A DNA stretch of 64,000 nt from Flammeovirgaceae bacterium (lineage in GTDB: Bacteria > Bacteroidota > Bacteroidia > Cytophagales > Cyclobacteriaceae): contig JAHEZH010000004.1 of the NCBI GenBank assembly GCA_023251155.1, forward strand, positions 15,306 through 79,305, written 5' to 3'. The notes under the pieces were generated by a model. That model made no database searches and had not been told where the DNA came from. It worked only from the letters and a program-made list of their open reading frames with translations. The position numbers and the translations under genes are program-made. Numbering within the stretch: position 1 is the stretch's first letter; each line of letters starts with the position of its first letter. Below, one piece after another: positions 14,191 through 22,265 of this stretch.

Positions 14191-15711
14191 CTACAATTCT
14201 ATCTTTTCAATTTCAGCGAGTGCGTTCCCGCCTTCTTCCAATGCCGATAGTACATCGAAAATCTTATCCGACCATCCCGCTATCAAGTACACCCCATCGT
14301 TGCGCACATCGATAGGTGTAGTTCCATAGCCTGCCAGGTCAAACAAATACAACTTTGCCTTTGGAACTATCTTTCGATATTGTTTCCATAAAGAAGCAAT
14401 GTTGTCCTGCACAGCATTATCTGCACTGTTCCATAACTGACAATCCGTGAACATCATGATCTTATCCACCACCTTTTTCCGATTAATCAGATCTTTCACT
14501 ACCAGGTATCCGTTAGTTGAATAACCTACTTCACCTTCGCGGCTGTAAAACTCCTGCACGTTGGCAAGAATATTCTTACGCGACACGTTGATGATTTTCC
14601 AGGTATCGCCAAACATACCCGTCTGCACATAATCGCAGCGCGATTGCAACAGCATACCCAACATCAAACCGATATCGTAGTTCAGTATCTTGCTCTTCGC
14701 GGAAATGGCTTTCTGCATCGAACCAGAAACATCGCAGGCAATCATCACCGAAGTATCTTTTCCAAAGCCACGGATGTTCATCGCGCTTTGCTCTACTGCT
14801 TGTTCCAATGCATCCAATACCATTGCTACCGCACCAGAGTTCAATACTTTTACCTCACGGTAAGCAGCCAGAAAACGGAAAGGCAATTGCTTCGACTTCA
14901 TCACCGCATTTTTATCCGACAATACCGCACACACTTTAGTCATGGCTTCCCTGGAAACTTCCGCCTCAATAATGTTGCGCAGGTTTCGCATCAACGCCAT
15001 ATACCCCAATGCTCCGTTCAGGATCAGTTCCTCCCACTTGACACGGAAAGCCGCCTGTTTCTCCTGCTCACCGGCAAACTTGTTCTGGCCTAACATCGAC
15101 AACTCGGTCTCCCAGGTATAAGGCACCTGCAATTCATCTTTGGCAATCTTGTTGAACACCACCTGTTGCGCTTCATTCACGGCTTTGGGGTGAACCAGAA
15201 ACAATGCATCCTTCAATCTGATTTCCGCATCACGGTTATATTTTGCAAACTGATATTCATCAAAGCGATTAAATGCTTCCGCTAAACCACGTTGTATCTG
15301 CTTCGAGAGCTTATTTAACTTCTTGGTTTCTTTACGGTCGTTGGCCAATTGATAATACGCCAGCAACTCCGTGATTTCATCTGCACGCTGTACTACCCCG
15401 TTCACTGCTTTGTTTACAATACCGTTTCCGGATTTTACTTTTGCCAGTTCAACCGCCAATACCAGAGGAATGCTTCGCATATACATTTTGTTACGCGCAT
15501 ACACTGCCAGTTGTGCTACGAAAGAAGGATCGTTCTGACCAATCAGCACACGGATGCGCTCCATCCGGTCGTTACCTGACTCATAGAACGTGTTGCTCAA
15601 TGAAGTAGTCACCACCGCACTGTAGAGTTCGGCACGTTTATCTACTGAAAAAGCGGTTGCTCCCTGGTAGTTGGTGACCGGTGTTGCCTTTTTAAATACA
15701 TTGAACTTCAT
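14191..15711 (-). CDS. Ro60/Rsr homologue: TROVE plus vWA domain protein
   Basis: Ring-shaped RNA chaperone that binds misfolded RNAs in its central hole and Y RNAs on its surface; in bacteria it works with PNPase and in RNA stress. The N-terminal two thirds is the TROVE HEAT-like ring (RIRVLIGQNDPSFVAQLAVY, MRSIPLVLAVELA). The C-terminal vWA domain has the MIDAS motif DVSGSM near residue 325. I start at 15711 (MKFNVFKKATP) rather than the track's 15810, because the extra 33 codons run through the promoter/operator at 15734 and are not family-like; this gives 506 aa, the usual length. The RNA array follows directly downstream on the same strand. Confidence 0.93.
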   Translation of the reverse strand: MKFNVFKKATPVTNYQGATAFSVDKRAELYSAVVTTSLSNTFYESGNDRMERIRVLIGQNDPSFVAQLAVYARNKMYMRSIPLVLAVELAKVKSGNGIVNKAVNGVVQRADEITELLAYYQLANDRKETKKLNKLSKQIQRGLAEAFNRFDEYQFAKYNRDAEIRLKDALFLVHPKAVNEAQQVVFNKIAKDELQVPYTWETELSMLGQNKFAGEQEKQAAFRVKWEELILNGALGYMALMRNLRNIIEAEVSREAMTKVCAVLSDKNAVMKSKQLPFRFLAAYREVKVLNSGAVAMVLDALEQAVEQSAMNIRGFGKDTSVMIACDVSGSMQKAISAKSKILNYDIGLMLGMLLQSRCDYVQTGMFGDTWKIINVSRKNILANVQEFYSREGEVGYSTNGYLVVKDLINRKKVVDKIMMFTDCQLWNSADNAVQDNIASLWKQYRKIVPKAKLYLFDLAGYGTTPIDVRNDGVYLIAGWSDKIFDVLSALEEGGNALAEIEKIEL

Positions 15712-15733
15712 AACGGTTTCGTTTAATTGATGA

Positions 15734-15776
15734 TTCAAAGGTGAACGGCCACTGCGCAGTCTTTTTGCGTAGTGAA
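15734..15776. promoter_or_regulatory. Island promoter/operator copy 3 (between Ro60 and the WYL gene)
   Basis: Same 43-base element as at 10434 and 13043, including the perfect palindrome ACTGCGCAGT at 15751-15760. The -7-like CACCTTTGA box faces Ro60, 22 bases upstream of its ATG. The element also lies 34 bases upstream of the WYL start, so the regulator could control itself. Confidence 0.78.
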
Positions 15777-15809
15777 TATTTTTTCGTTTTTTTCTGAAAA
15801 TGTTTTTCA

Positions 15810-17543
15810 ATGCCTGTCACCCGAAACGCCCTCGTTCGCTACCGTACCATCGACAACTGCCTGAGAAACAGGCAACGCAAATGGACGTTGGAAGATTTAA
15901 TCGATACGTGCTCGGAAGCACTCTATGAATATGAAGGCATAGATAAAGGAGTGAGCAGGCGATCCATACAAATGGACATTCAACTCATGCGAAGCGATAA
16001 GCTGGGTTATAATGCCCCCATTGTTGTGCTGGAAAAGAAGTACTACACTTACGAAGATCCGGACTATTCCATCACCAACATTCCATTGACCGACCAGGAT
16101 CTGGGCAAGCTCACCGAAGTAGTAGAGATACTGCGACAGTTCAAAGGCTTCAGTCATTTTCAGGACCTGAGCGGGATGGTGCAACGACTGGAAAACAAAA
16201 TCCATTCTGCAAAAACACAACAGGAACCCATCATTGACTTTGAGAGGAACGACCATCTCAAAGGATTAGAGCATATTGAAACTCTCTATCAAACGATCAT
16301 CAATAAAAAGGCCATTGAACTTTGCTATCAGTCGTTTAAGGCACGGACCTCCAACACCTTTACTTTTCATCCTTATTATCTCAAGGAATACCGCAACCGC
16401 TGGTTTGTGATTGGTATCAAAAAGAAGAACACACCTGTCATGAACCTGGCGCTTGACCGGATCATCAGTATCACAGAAACGTCAGTAAAGTATCAGCCAC
16501 GAGAAAATTTCACCATCTCTTCATTATTGAATAATGTGATCGGTGTTTCTGTAAACACGGAAGGGACTACTGAGCACGTAGTGTTTATGGCCGATTATCA
16601 TACTGCTCCTTACATCCTTACCAAACCCTTGCATCACTCACAACAATTAGTAGAGAAGCGGCAGGACGGAATCGTTTTTTCCATTGATGTACAGCTCAAT
16701 TTTGAACTGGAACGTGAGTTGCTTGGCTTTGGTGACCGAATTAAAGTAATAGCCCCGGATAGACTAAAACGCAATCTGAGAGAAATATTTTCCAATGCCG
16801 TTGATCTTTACCAGCACGAATTCAGTACTTCCAGCTTGCAGAACAACCTGCAAAAACTGAAGCACAAAGGTTTTATGATGCTGAATCATCTCTACCTGAA
16901 GAAAGAAGTGAACCAAATAAAACTGGCTGTTCATCAACATTTGCGATCAACCGGACAGCCGCCCGATACACATGCTGTGCGTTACCTGCTTAATGAAGTT
17001 CCTTCGCTCAGGAAAATGATATTTAACACTAACCTGCTACAGCTTCTTCAGCGGATCGATTCCAGATTATTTTTAACCAAAGCCATTTACTTTGATAAGA
17101 CACCGGAAGCCAACTGGTACGTTACCTGGCATCAGGACATTATTATCAATGTAAAAGAAAAAATAGAAACAGAAGGCTTCACCGGCTGGACGAAGAAAGC
17201 AGGAGTTCATGGCGTATGCCCTCCGGATGAAATATTAACCAATACGATTACTGTCCGTATTCATCTGGACGATGCGAATGAACATAATGGTGCGTTGAAA
17301 GTCATTCCGGGGTCACATCAAAAGAAGCTGAGCGATGAAGAAATCAGTGTCATCGCTCAGAATAGTTTTTCACAAACATGCCAGGTAAGTGCCGGATGTA
17401 TTCACGTGATGAAACCTTTGCTCCTGCATTCCTCTTCGAAGGCAACCAATACTTCGCACAGGAGAGTGATTCATCTGGAGTTTAATACGATGGAACTGCC
17501 CAATGGCCTGGAATGGGCCGAGAGATTGGAGTTGAATAAATAG
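15810..17543 (+). CDS. WYL-domain transcriptional regulator fused to a PhyH-like 2OG-Fe(II) dioxygenase
   Basis: Residues about 1-85 form a winged helix (WTLEDLIDTCSEAL, SRRSIQMDIQLMR); about 160-325 hold a WYL/WCX region (IELCYQSF, HPYYLKEYRNRWFVIG). WYL domains bind nucleic-acid or nucleotide ligands and switch defence and damage genes. From about 345 the sequence turns into a phytanoyl-CoA-dioxygenase-like fold: WHQD iron-binding HxD near 450, LKVIPGSHQ near 495 and distal HSSSKATNTSHRR near 535, with the iron ligands intact. I know of no characterised WYL-PhyH fusion. Divergent from Ro60 over the shared operator, it is the best candidate regulator of the island. Confidence 0.85.
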   Translation: MPVTRNALVRYRTIDNCLRNRQRKWTLEDLIDTCSEALYEYEGIDKGVSRRSIQMDIQLMRSDKLGYNAPIVVLEKKYYTYEDPDYSITNIPLTDQDLGKLTEVVEILRQFKGFSHFQDLSGMVQRLENKIHSAKTQQEPIIDFERNDHLKGLEHIETLYQTIINKKAIELCYQSFKARTSNTFTFHPYYLKEYRNRWFVIGIKKKNTPVMNLALDRIISITETSVKYQPRENFTISSLLNNVIGVSVNTEGTTEHVVFMADYHTAPYILTKPLHHSQQLVEKRQDGIVFSIDVQLNFELERELLGFGDRIKVIAPDRLKRNLREIFSNAVDLYQHEFSTSSLQNNLQKLKHKGFMMLNHLYLKKEVNQIKLAVHQHLRSTGQPPDTHAVRYLLNEVPSLRKMIFNTNLLQLLQRIDSRLFLTKAIYFDKTPEANWYVTWHQDIIINVKEKIETEGFTGWTKKAGVHGVCPPDEILTNTITVRIHLDDANEHNGALKVIPGSHQKKLSDEEISVIAQNSFSQTCQVSAGCIHVMKPLLLHSSSKATNTSHRRVIHLEFNTMELPNGLEWAERLELNK

Positions 17544-17585
17544 AAAGCGCTTGACGTTTAGACAAACACTTTCTATTTGCAACAT

Positions 17586-18689
17586 TTACCGCACTGCATA
17601 TTCCACCTCGTGTGCTTCACTAAGCAATGGTATCTCCAGCTTACTGAGTAGCCGTGATAACACCTCGTTGGGAACCACTTGCTCACGCTCCCTGTTTTGC
17701 TTCAGCCAATCCTTGTAAGGAACTTCCACATAAACAATTTTGACCCGTGCCTTATACGAAGTAAACAGATCGATCCACTGGGTTCGCAGCTGCCGTGTGA
17801 TGTTGGTTGCATTCCACACAAAAGGCTGCCCTTTCCTTAAAAAGAACTTGGCCTGCTCCTTCGCCTGCTGCACGGCCCAGCCCGTAGCGGAGGCATCATC
17901 CGGTTTGAGGTGGTGCACTCTGCGAATAGCATCCAGGCTTACCACTTCCCAACCGGGATAATGCTTTTGCAGGTACGTGTCCTTACCCATGCCGGGCAAC
18001 CCGGAAAGCATGATCACTTCACTTTTCAGATCATCAAACGGAACATAATCAGGTGATGCGTCTTCCTTTTGAAAGTAATTGAAACGCGATAATGCAGACG
18101 GAAAAGTCCGTGCTTCCTTCCAGCACTGCTGCTCTTCACAATAGGCCGCAAAGAAATCGATACGATCAAGCAATTCATTCTGATCAGCACAAATTCTTCC
18201 CACTACATCGGCCCTGGCCAGGTCAACAAGTAATCGCATATCGGTACGAAGAGCCGCTTCCAGTAATGTCTTCTTCGGATCTGTTTTCTCCATCAGCCAC
18301 AGCGGTAATCCATGATGCCGTACTAATGAAGCAATCTGCTCACGCACATAAAACGAAGTTGGAATTTCCTGGTATAAGATTCTACGCGCGGTGTATTCGC
18401 CTTTGCGCGCATGTCCTCGTGAGGTAATTCTCCCATCGTCTTCCAGAACAGTAGTTGATCTTTTCTCCACATCGTGCAGTAAGGCAGCTGCCCATAAAAT
18501 CTCCTTAGCCTGCAATTCATACGAAGCAGAAATCCGCTGAGCTTCCTTCAGTACCATTTGCGTATGTGTCGCCACATCTCCTTCTGCATGATGGAGAGCA
18601 TCCTGTGGCACCTCACGCATGTCAGCCACCCAGCGGAATGTTTTCTCCAGGTGGCTCCATTCTTTATTTTGTATCAATGACCAATTCAT
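17586..18689 (-). CDS. HD-Pnk: HD phosphoesterase fused to 5'-OH polynucleotide kinase
   Basis: RNA end-healing enzyme. The N-terminal HD domain (HAEGDVATHTQMVL near 40, ALLHDVEKR near 70, HHGLPLW near 120) removes 2',3'-cyclic or 2'/3' phosphates. The C-terminal P-loop kinase (GLPGMGKDTYL near 233, SLDAIRR, NATNITR) phosphorylates 5'-OH ends. Length 367 aa and domain order match the characterised Runella HD-Pnk. It lies 18 bases after the RNA ligase gene, so healing and sealing are co-transcribed. This pathway makes 3'-OH/5'-P ends, the opposite choice to RtcB sealing. Confidence 0.92.
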   Translation of the reverse strand: MNWSLIQNKEWSHLEKTFRWVADMREVPQDALHHAEGDVATHTQMVLKEAQRISASYELQAKEILWAAALLHDVEKRSTTVLEDDGRITSRGHARKGEYTARRILYQEIPTSFYVREQIASLVRHHGLPLWLMEKTDPKKTLLEAALRTDMRLLVDLARADVVGRICADQNELLDRIDFFAAYCEEQQCWKEARTFPSALSRFNYFQKEDASPDYVPFDDLKSEVIMLSGLPGMGKDTYLQKHYPGWEVVSLDAIRRVHHLKPDDASATGWAVQQAKEQAKFFLRKGQPFVWNATNITRQLRTQWIDLFTSYKARVKIVYVEVPYKDWLKQNREREQVVPNEVLSRLLSKLEIPLLSEAHEVEYAVR

Positions 18690-18707
18690 AAAATCAAATT
18701 TTAAAAT

Positions 18708-19403
18708 TTAAACCTGTGGATATTCCCACGTCAGCTTTGCCCTGCGCCAGTGGCGTGTCCAATGCTCGTCTGTTTTCACGTGACCTGCGCGCACGTACTT
18801 AAAAACATGCCTGGCAAAATCATCAGTAGAATACTCACCTGCATTGCGGCTTACTATACCTTCACGCGTGCAGGGCTGTTGGGAAAGCACATCATACGAA
18901 TCCAATCCACTGGGCTGCTGTACCAAGTCAAGTACCTGCTGCCGGAAAACAGCTTCCTCTTTCGGGATCACCATAGCTAACTCCGGCACTACAGGGAGGT
19001 CAAACAAGTTCGCATAAAATTTCACTTCCTCCCAGCCTAACCACATATCATTGCTTCTTACGGCAAACACAAAGTAATGATGCTCCAGTTTCCGGTATTC
19101 AATAGAATGAACCGCATACAGATTCTCTCCAAAGATTTCAATATCTCCTAAATCATTCTTCAGCAATTCCCACCGCTGCCGGATTTCTTTGGTCCATGCC
19201 GATACGGTAGGTGCTGCATGCGATCTGGCAAACACGCCGTAGCGGCTCAGACAATTGTTCTCGCCATCCAGCTTTTCCGTATGCACAATGGCACTGATCT
19301 TCTTTACATCATTCCAATAGTCGCGATTGATCCGGTCGTCACTGGTGGTGCCGGGCGAAAAGGGATAATGGTACGTACGTCCATATTTTCGTGATATACT
19401 CAT
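18708..19403 (-). CDS. ATP-dependent RNA ligase (Rnl/PF09414 type)
   Basis: A 231-aa nucleotidyltransferase ligase. Motif I TEKLDGENN near residue 42 carries the adenylated Lys; motif III is EIFGENLYAVHSIEY near 92; motif IV REGIVSRN near 180; motif V VFKYVRAGH near 200. It seals 3'-OH to 5'-P ends and pairs with the downstream HD-Pnk. There is no C-terminal accessory domain. It is the third ligase in the island, besides two RtcBs. Confidence 0.88.
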   Translation of the reverse strand: MSISRKYGRTYHYPFSPGTTSDDRINRDYWNDVKKISAIVHTEKLDGENNCLSRYGVFARSHAAPTVSAWTKEIRQRWELLKNDLGDIEIFGENLYAVHSIEYRKLEHHYFVFAVRSNDMWLGWEEVKFYANLFDLPVVPELAMVIPKEEAVFRQQVLDLVQQPSGLDSYDVLSQQPCTREGIVSRNAGEYSTDDFARHVFKYVRAGHVKTDEHWTRHWRRAKLTWEYPQV

Positions 19404-19674
19404 CGTAGTAAATGTTAATGTGGAATAATGAATGAAGCCGGGAGATCGTACTCCAACGATTTACTCATCCATTATCAGATAAATTTAAATGCGGTTACTT
19501 CCCGCGGCGATCACCTCACTGGCATACTCTTCCCCAATCACAACGGATTACTTTTAAGATAGTAAGCATTTTTAAGAAGGAGTAAGCCCGAACATGTTGC
19601 GCTTCTCCGGAAACCGGGAAGGACTGATGTGATCCTATGATATTAAAAGATGAGCATTTCTTAAATCCCTCTGT
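19404..19674 (-). other. Intergenic gap with a possible gene remnant
   Basis: No intact ORF. On the minus strand a stretch around 19490-19640 reads SGLLLLKNAYYLKSNPL, stops, and one frame over continues VIGEEYASEVIAAGSNRI before a stop. A single base change or shift would join them, suggesting the tail of a decayed gene. I do not recognise the family. Confidence 0.25.
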
Positions 19675-20514
19675 TTAAAGGGTGAAACTTATTTTATGAA
19701 GACAAAGATAACGTCTCGTGCACAGAAACGAAAGGAGGAAGAATAGGTTACAAAAAAAAGAAACCCCAGTCTCATGGGGTTTCTTGTATTCAACATTCAT
19801 AATACGGTCGGGCCAATGTTCATGAAGAACATCAGAGAAGGATACATTCCTTAAAGGATTGTCAAAAATCTTCCTTCTTTCCCATCGATAAGAACAATCT
19901 AAAATTTTCCATAACCGAGGACGAAGATGATGTGTGACAAACAAACGGCTGATCTCCCCTACTCGTCTCTCATAATGTATATTCTTTACCTGAAACTTAG
20001 TGATCATGTTAGGTTTAATCTGGAGAACAAATCGCCACGGCTCTGTAAACAAAAATACTCTTTCAACTCTTCCTTTATCATGCACGAGAGATTCATAAAA
20101 AAGCTCACGCTCGGCATCAGTAAATTTCTTGCCATAGAACTCCCTTTCTGATAACTTCCTCAGCAGTTGCTCTCGGACAACATATACCTTTTTACCAAAT
20201 CGTCTTCGCTTCTTTTTAAAATCCTTCCTCGAACTCCATTGAGTTGTATTGATCTTATCCAACACAGTCTGATATAAGGCTGCCTTCTTTTCTCTCTTTA
20301 CATCGCTGCGCAACACAAAAAGCCGATTCCATCCCTTTTGATAGGGCGGCTTTAAATCAATCCATTCCTGAGAACGAATGCGCTTTACAATCTCTACTTC
20401 TTCATCATATAATCTGCGTAACATCTTATCATGCGCTTCAATGGCTGATCGTCTTCTTCTCCGATAAGATCTAAATCTGCCATGCTGGATATACTCGCTA
20501 TCTGCCCGATTCAT
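19675..20514 (-). CDS. Unknown highly basic protein downstream of the second RtcB
   Basis: A 279-aa protein dense in Arg/Lys (SYRRRRRS near residue 20, KKKRRRFGKK near 95) with no recognised domain; the charge suggests RNA binding. I start at 20514, four bases after the RtcB2 stop, rather than at 20541, which would overlap RtcB. The last 37 or so codons run through a perfect terminator hairpin and its T-tract (19760-19783), so the original protein probably ended earlier and the present tail (FFCNLFFLLSFLCT) may be an artefact of a lost stop or a frameshift. Confidence 0.65.
   Translation of the reverse strand: MNRADSEYIQHGRFRSYRRRRRSAIEAHDKMLRRLYDEEVEIVKRIRSQEWIDLKPPYQKGWNRLFVLRSDVKREKKAALYQTVLDKINTTQWSSRKDFKKKRRRFGKKVYVVREQLLRKLSEREFYGKKFTDAERELFYESLVHDKGRVERVFLFTEPWRFVLQIKPNMITKFQVKNIHYERRVGEISRLFVTHHLRPRLWKILDCSYRWERRKIFDNPLRNVSFSDVLHEHWPDRIMNVEYKKPHETGVSFFCNLFFLLSFLCTRRYLCLHKISFTL
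19760..19783 (-). terminator. Intrinsic terminator inside the annotated 3' end of the basic protein ORF
   Basis: GAAACCCCA/TGGGGTTTC, 9-bp perfect stem with a 6-nt loop, followed by a run of T on the minus strand. It terminates the RtcB2 operon. Confidence 0.8.
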
Positions 20515-20518
20515 AACT

Positions 20519-21928
20519 TTAATCTTTAGCCATCCGAACAATCTTCGGATGGAATTTTCCTTCTGTTGCGACCAGCGTTCCCTGGCTTTTCATTACTGCT
20601 TCGATGTCTTTGTAGGCCATCGGAGCTTCTTCCGGGCTTCCGCCAATAAGTGTTACTTTCTCCGACTGTAAGAGTTTCTTCATCGCGCTTACCGTAGTCG
20701 ACTCTTTTGCTTTCAGACGCGACATCTTTCTGCCCGCGCCATGAGCGGCCGAGTTCAGCGACAACTCATTACCCAATCCACGCACAATAAAACCTGGCGC
20801 AGTCATGCTTCCGGGAATGATTCCATATACCTCCTTTGCAGCAGGCGTAGCTCCTTTGCGGTGAACGATGTATTCCTTTCCATCACTCAATGTTTCTTTC
20901 CATGCAAAGTTGTGATGGTTCTCTACCACACGAAGCACTTCTGCACCCAATGCACGGCAGATGTTTCCATGAATGCGATCGTGACATGCTTTGGCATATT
21001 CACCTGCCAGGTTCATGGAGAGCCAGTACTCCTGACCTTCGGCACTCTCCATCGTTAACCACGCCAGCTGCTTTGCTTCACGCGGCAATTTGCAGGTGTT
21101 CATCGCGATGTTGGTATAATGCTGCGCAATGTTTGCTCCCAGGCTTCGTGAGCCGGAGTGCGAAAGCAATGCGGCATAGTTAGCAGCAGGAAGTTGAAAG
21201 GTATTCCCTTCCGCTAATTCAACGATACCGAACTCCACAAAGTGATTACCCGAGCCTGAACTCCCCAGTTGCCTCACCGACTTTCCATGCAGTCGTCTCA
21301 GCAATTCCGTTTGTTGAAAGTGCGGATGATCCAGCACCTCATGCTCCTGGTGGAACTCCAGTCCGCCATCATTACCAAAATGCGTATAGTCCTGTAGCAC
21401 TTTCCTCAACGCATAAGCATTATGTTCGACATAGCTCGCCGGCAGATCAAGAATACTCAACGCCATACGGCAACCGATGTCCATCCCTACACCATACGGA
21501 ATCACGGCATTCTCAGCAGCCAGCACGCCACCAATAGGAATACCATACCCCTGGTGTGCATCCGGCATCAGAGCGCCATACACTGCCACCGGCAATCGCA
21601 TGGCCATCTCCATTTGCCTGATTGCGTTGCCTTCGATGTGCTTGTTACCAAACACTTCAAAATGTTTTTCCTCGTGTTCTAATTCATAACTTAATGAAGA
21701 TGCTTTGTCTTCGGTTTTATTGGTTAGTTTATAAGCCAGCGTTCCTAATACTTCATGATTGAAATACAATTCCGGCTCGCTCAGCACATGTGTTAATACT
21801 GATATTTTTTCTTCGATGGATGAATGCTTAAAGCCCCGGTTTATGCTATTCATAGCGAGACTGATCGCAACATCGGACGAATAGCCAATGAGACGCACGT
21901 CCCGGCTATTCAATTTTTGATTGCCCAT
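20519..21928 (-). CDS. rtcB: RtcB-type RNA ligase (second paralogue)
   Basis: A 469-aa paralogue of the ligase at 9007, with all motifs kept: DAHQGYGIPIGG, GVGMDIGCRM, GSGNHFVEFG, SHSGSRSLG, ENHHNFAW, HRKGATPAAKE and AAHGAGRKMSR with the guanylate-accepting His. The N-terminal 100 residues differ strongly from paralogue 1, which hints at different RNA specificity. It heads a two-gene operon with the basic protein and lacks the 43-base operator, so it may be expressed under other conditions. Confidence 0.94.
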   Translation of the reverse strand: MGNQKLNSRDVRLIGYSSDVAISLAMNSINRGFKHSSIEEKISVLTHVLSEPELYFNHEVLGTLAYKLTNKTEDKASSLSYELEHEEKHFEVFGNKHIEGNAIRQMEMAMRLPVAVYGALMPDAHQGYGIPIGGVLAAENAVIPYGVGMDIGCRMALSILDLPASYVEHNAYALRKVLQDYTHFGNDGGLEFHQEHEVLDHPHFQQTELLRRLHGKSVRQLGSSGSGNHFVEFGIVELAEGNTFQLPAANYAALLSHSGSRSLGANIAQHYTNIAMNTCKLPREAKQLAWLTMESAEGQEYWLSMNLAGEYAKACHDRIHGNICRALGAEVLRVVENHHNFAWKETLSDGKEYIVHRKGATPAAKEVYGIIPGSMTAPGFIVRGLGNELSLNSAAHGAGRKMSRLKAKESTTVSAMKKLLQSEKVTLIGGSPEEAPMAYKDIEAVMKSQGTLVATEGKFHPKIVRMAKD

Positions 21929-22265
21929 AACGACTTTTTATCAGGCATCCGAAGTGATCCCACTGAATCGCATGGCTGTTTTATTTTACACAATACCATC
22001 CATGCTTGCTAAGTGAATAAACACAAAGCAAATAGCCGATCACTCCTGTTGCCAGGTTGATTTTTTAATTATTTAATTTTTTGAATGTAAGCAGCTGATC
22101 CGGTAAGAATTTTACCGTAGCTGGTTATTTGGGGATATGTAATAGTAATACCAACATAGCTTTCCTCTGATAGAGTGTTTACAGTTCAAGAGGTGAAATG
22201 CATAACAAAGATAAGCGTCCTTTTTTCATTCTCCACTACAGCGAAGGAAAATTAATTGACAAGAG
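21929..22265. other. Gap between rtcB2 and the dehydrogenase gene
   Basis: A/T-rich and without an ORF. It contains a CGGTAA-GAATT-TTACCG inverted repeat near 22100 and the rtcB2 leader. No copy of the island operator is present. Confidence 0.4.

Noticed and set aside
15734-15776. Sigma-54 promoter as used for rtcBA in enterobacteria
   Set aside because: TGGC occurs in one copy only and the -24/-12 spacing does not fit; the conserved box fits a Bacteroidetes -7 element better, and no RtcR-like activator is present.
15712-15810. N-terminal 33-residue extension of the Ro60 ORF
   Set aside because: It overlaps the promoter/operator and would require transcription to start inside the WYL gene; ATG 15711 gives the normal Ro60 N-terminus.
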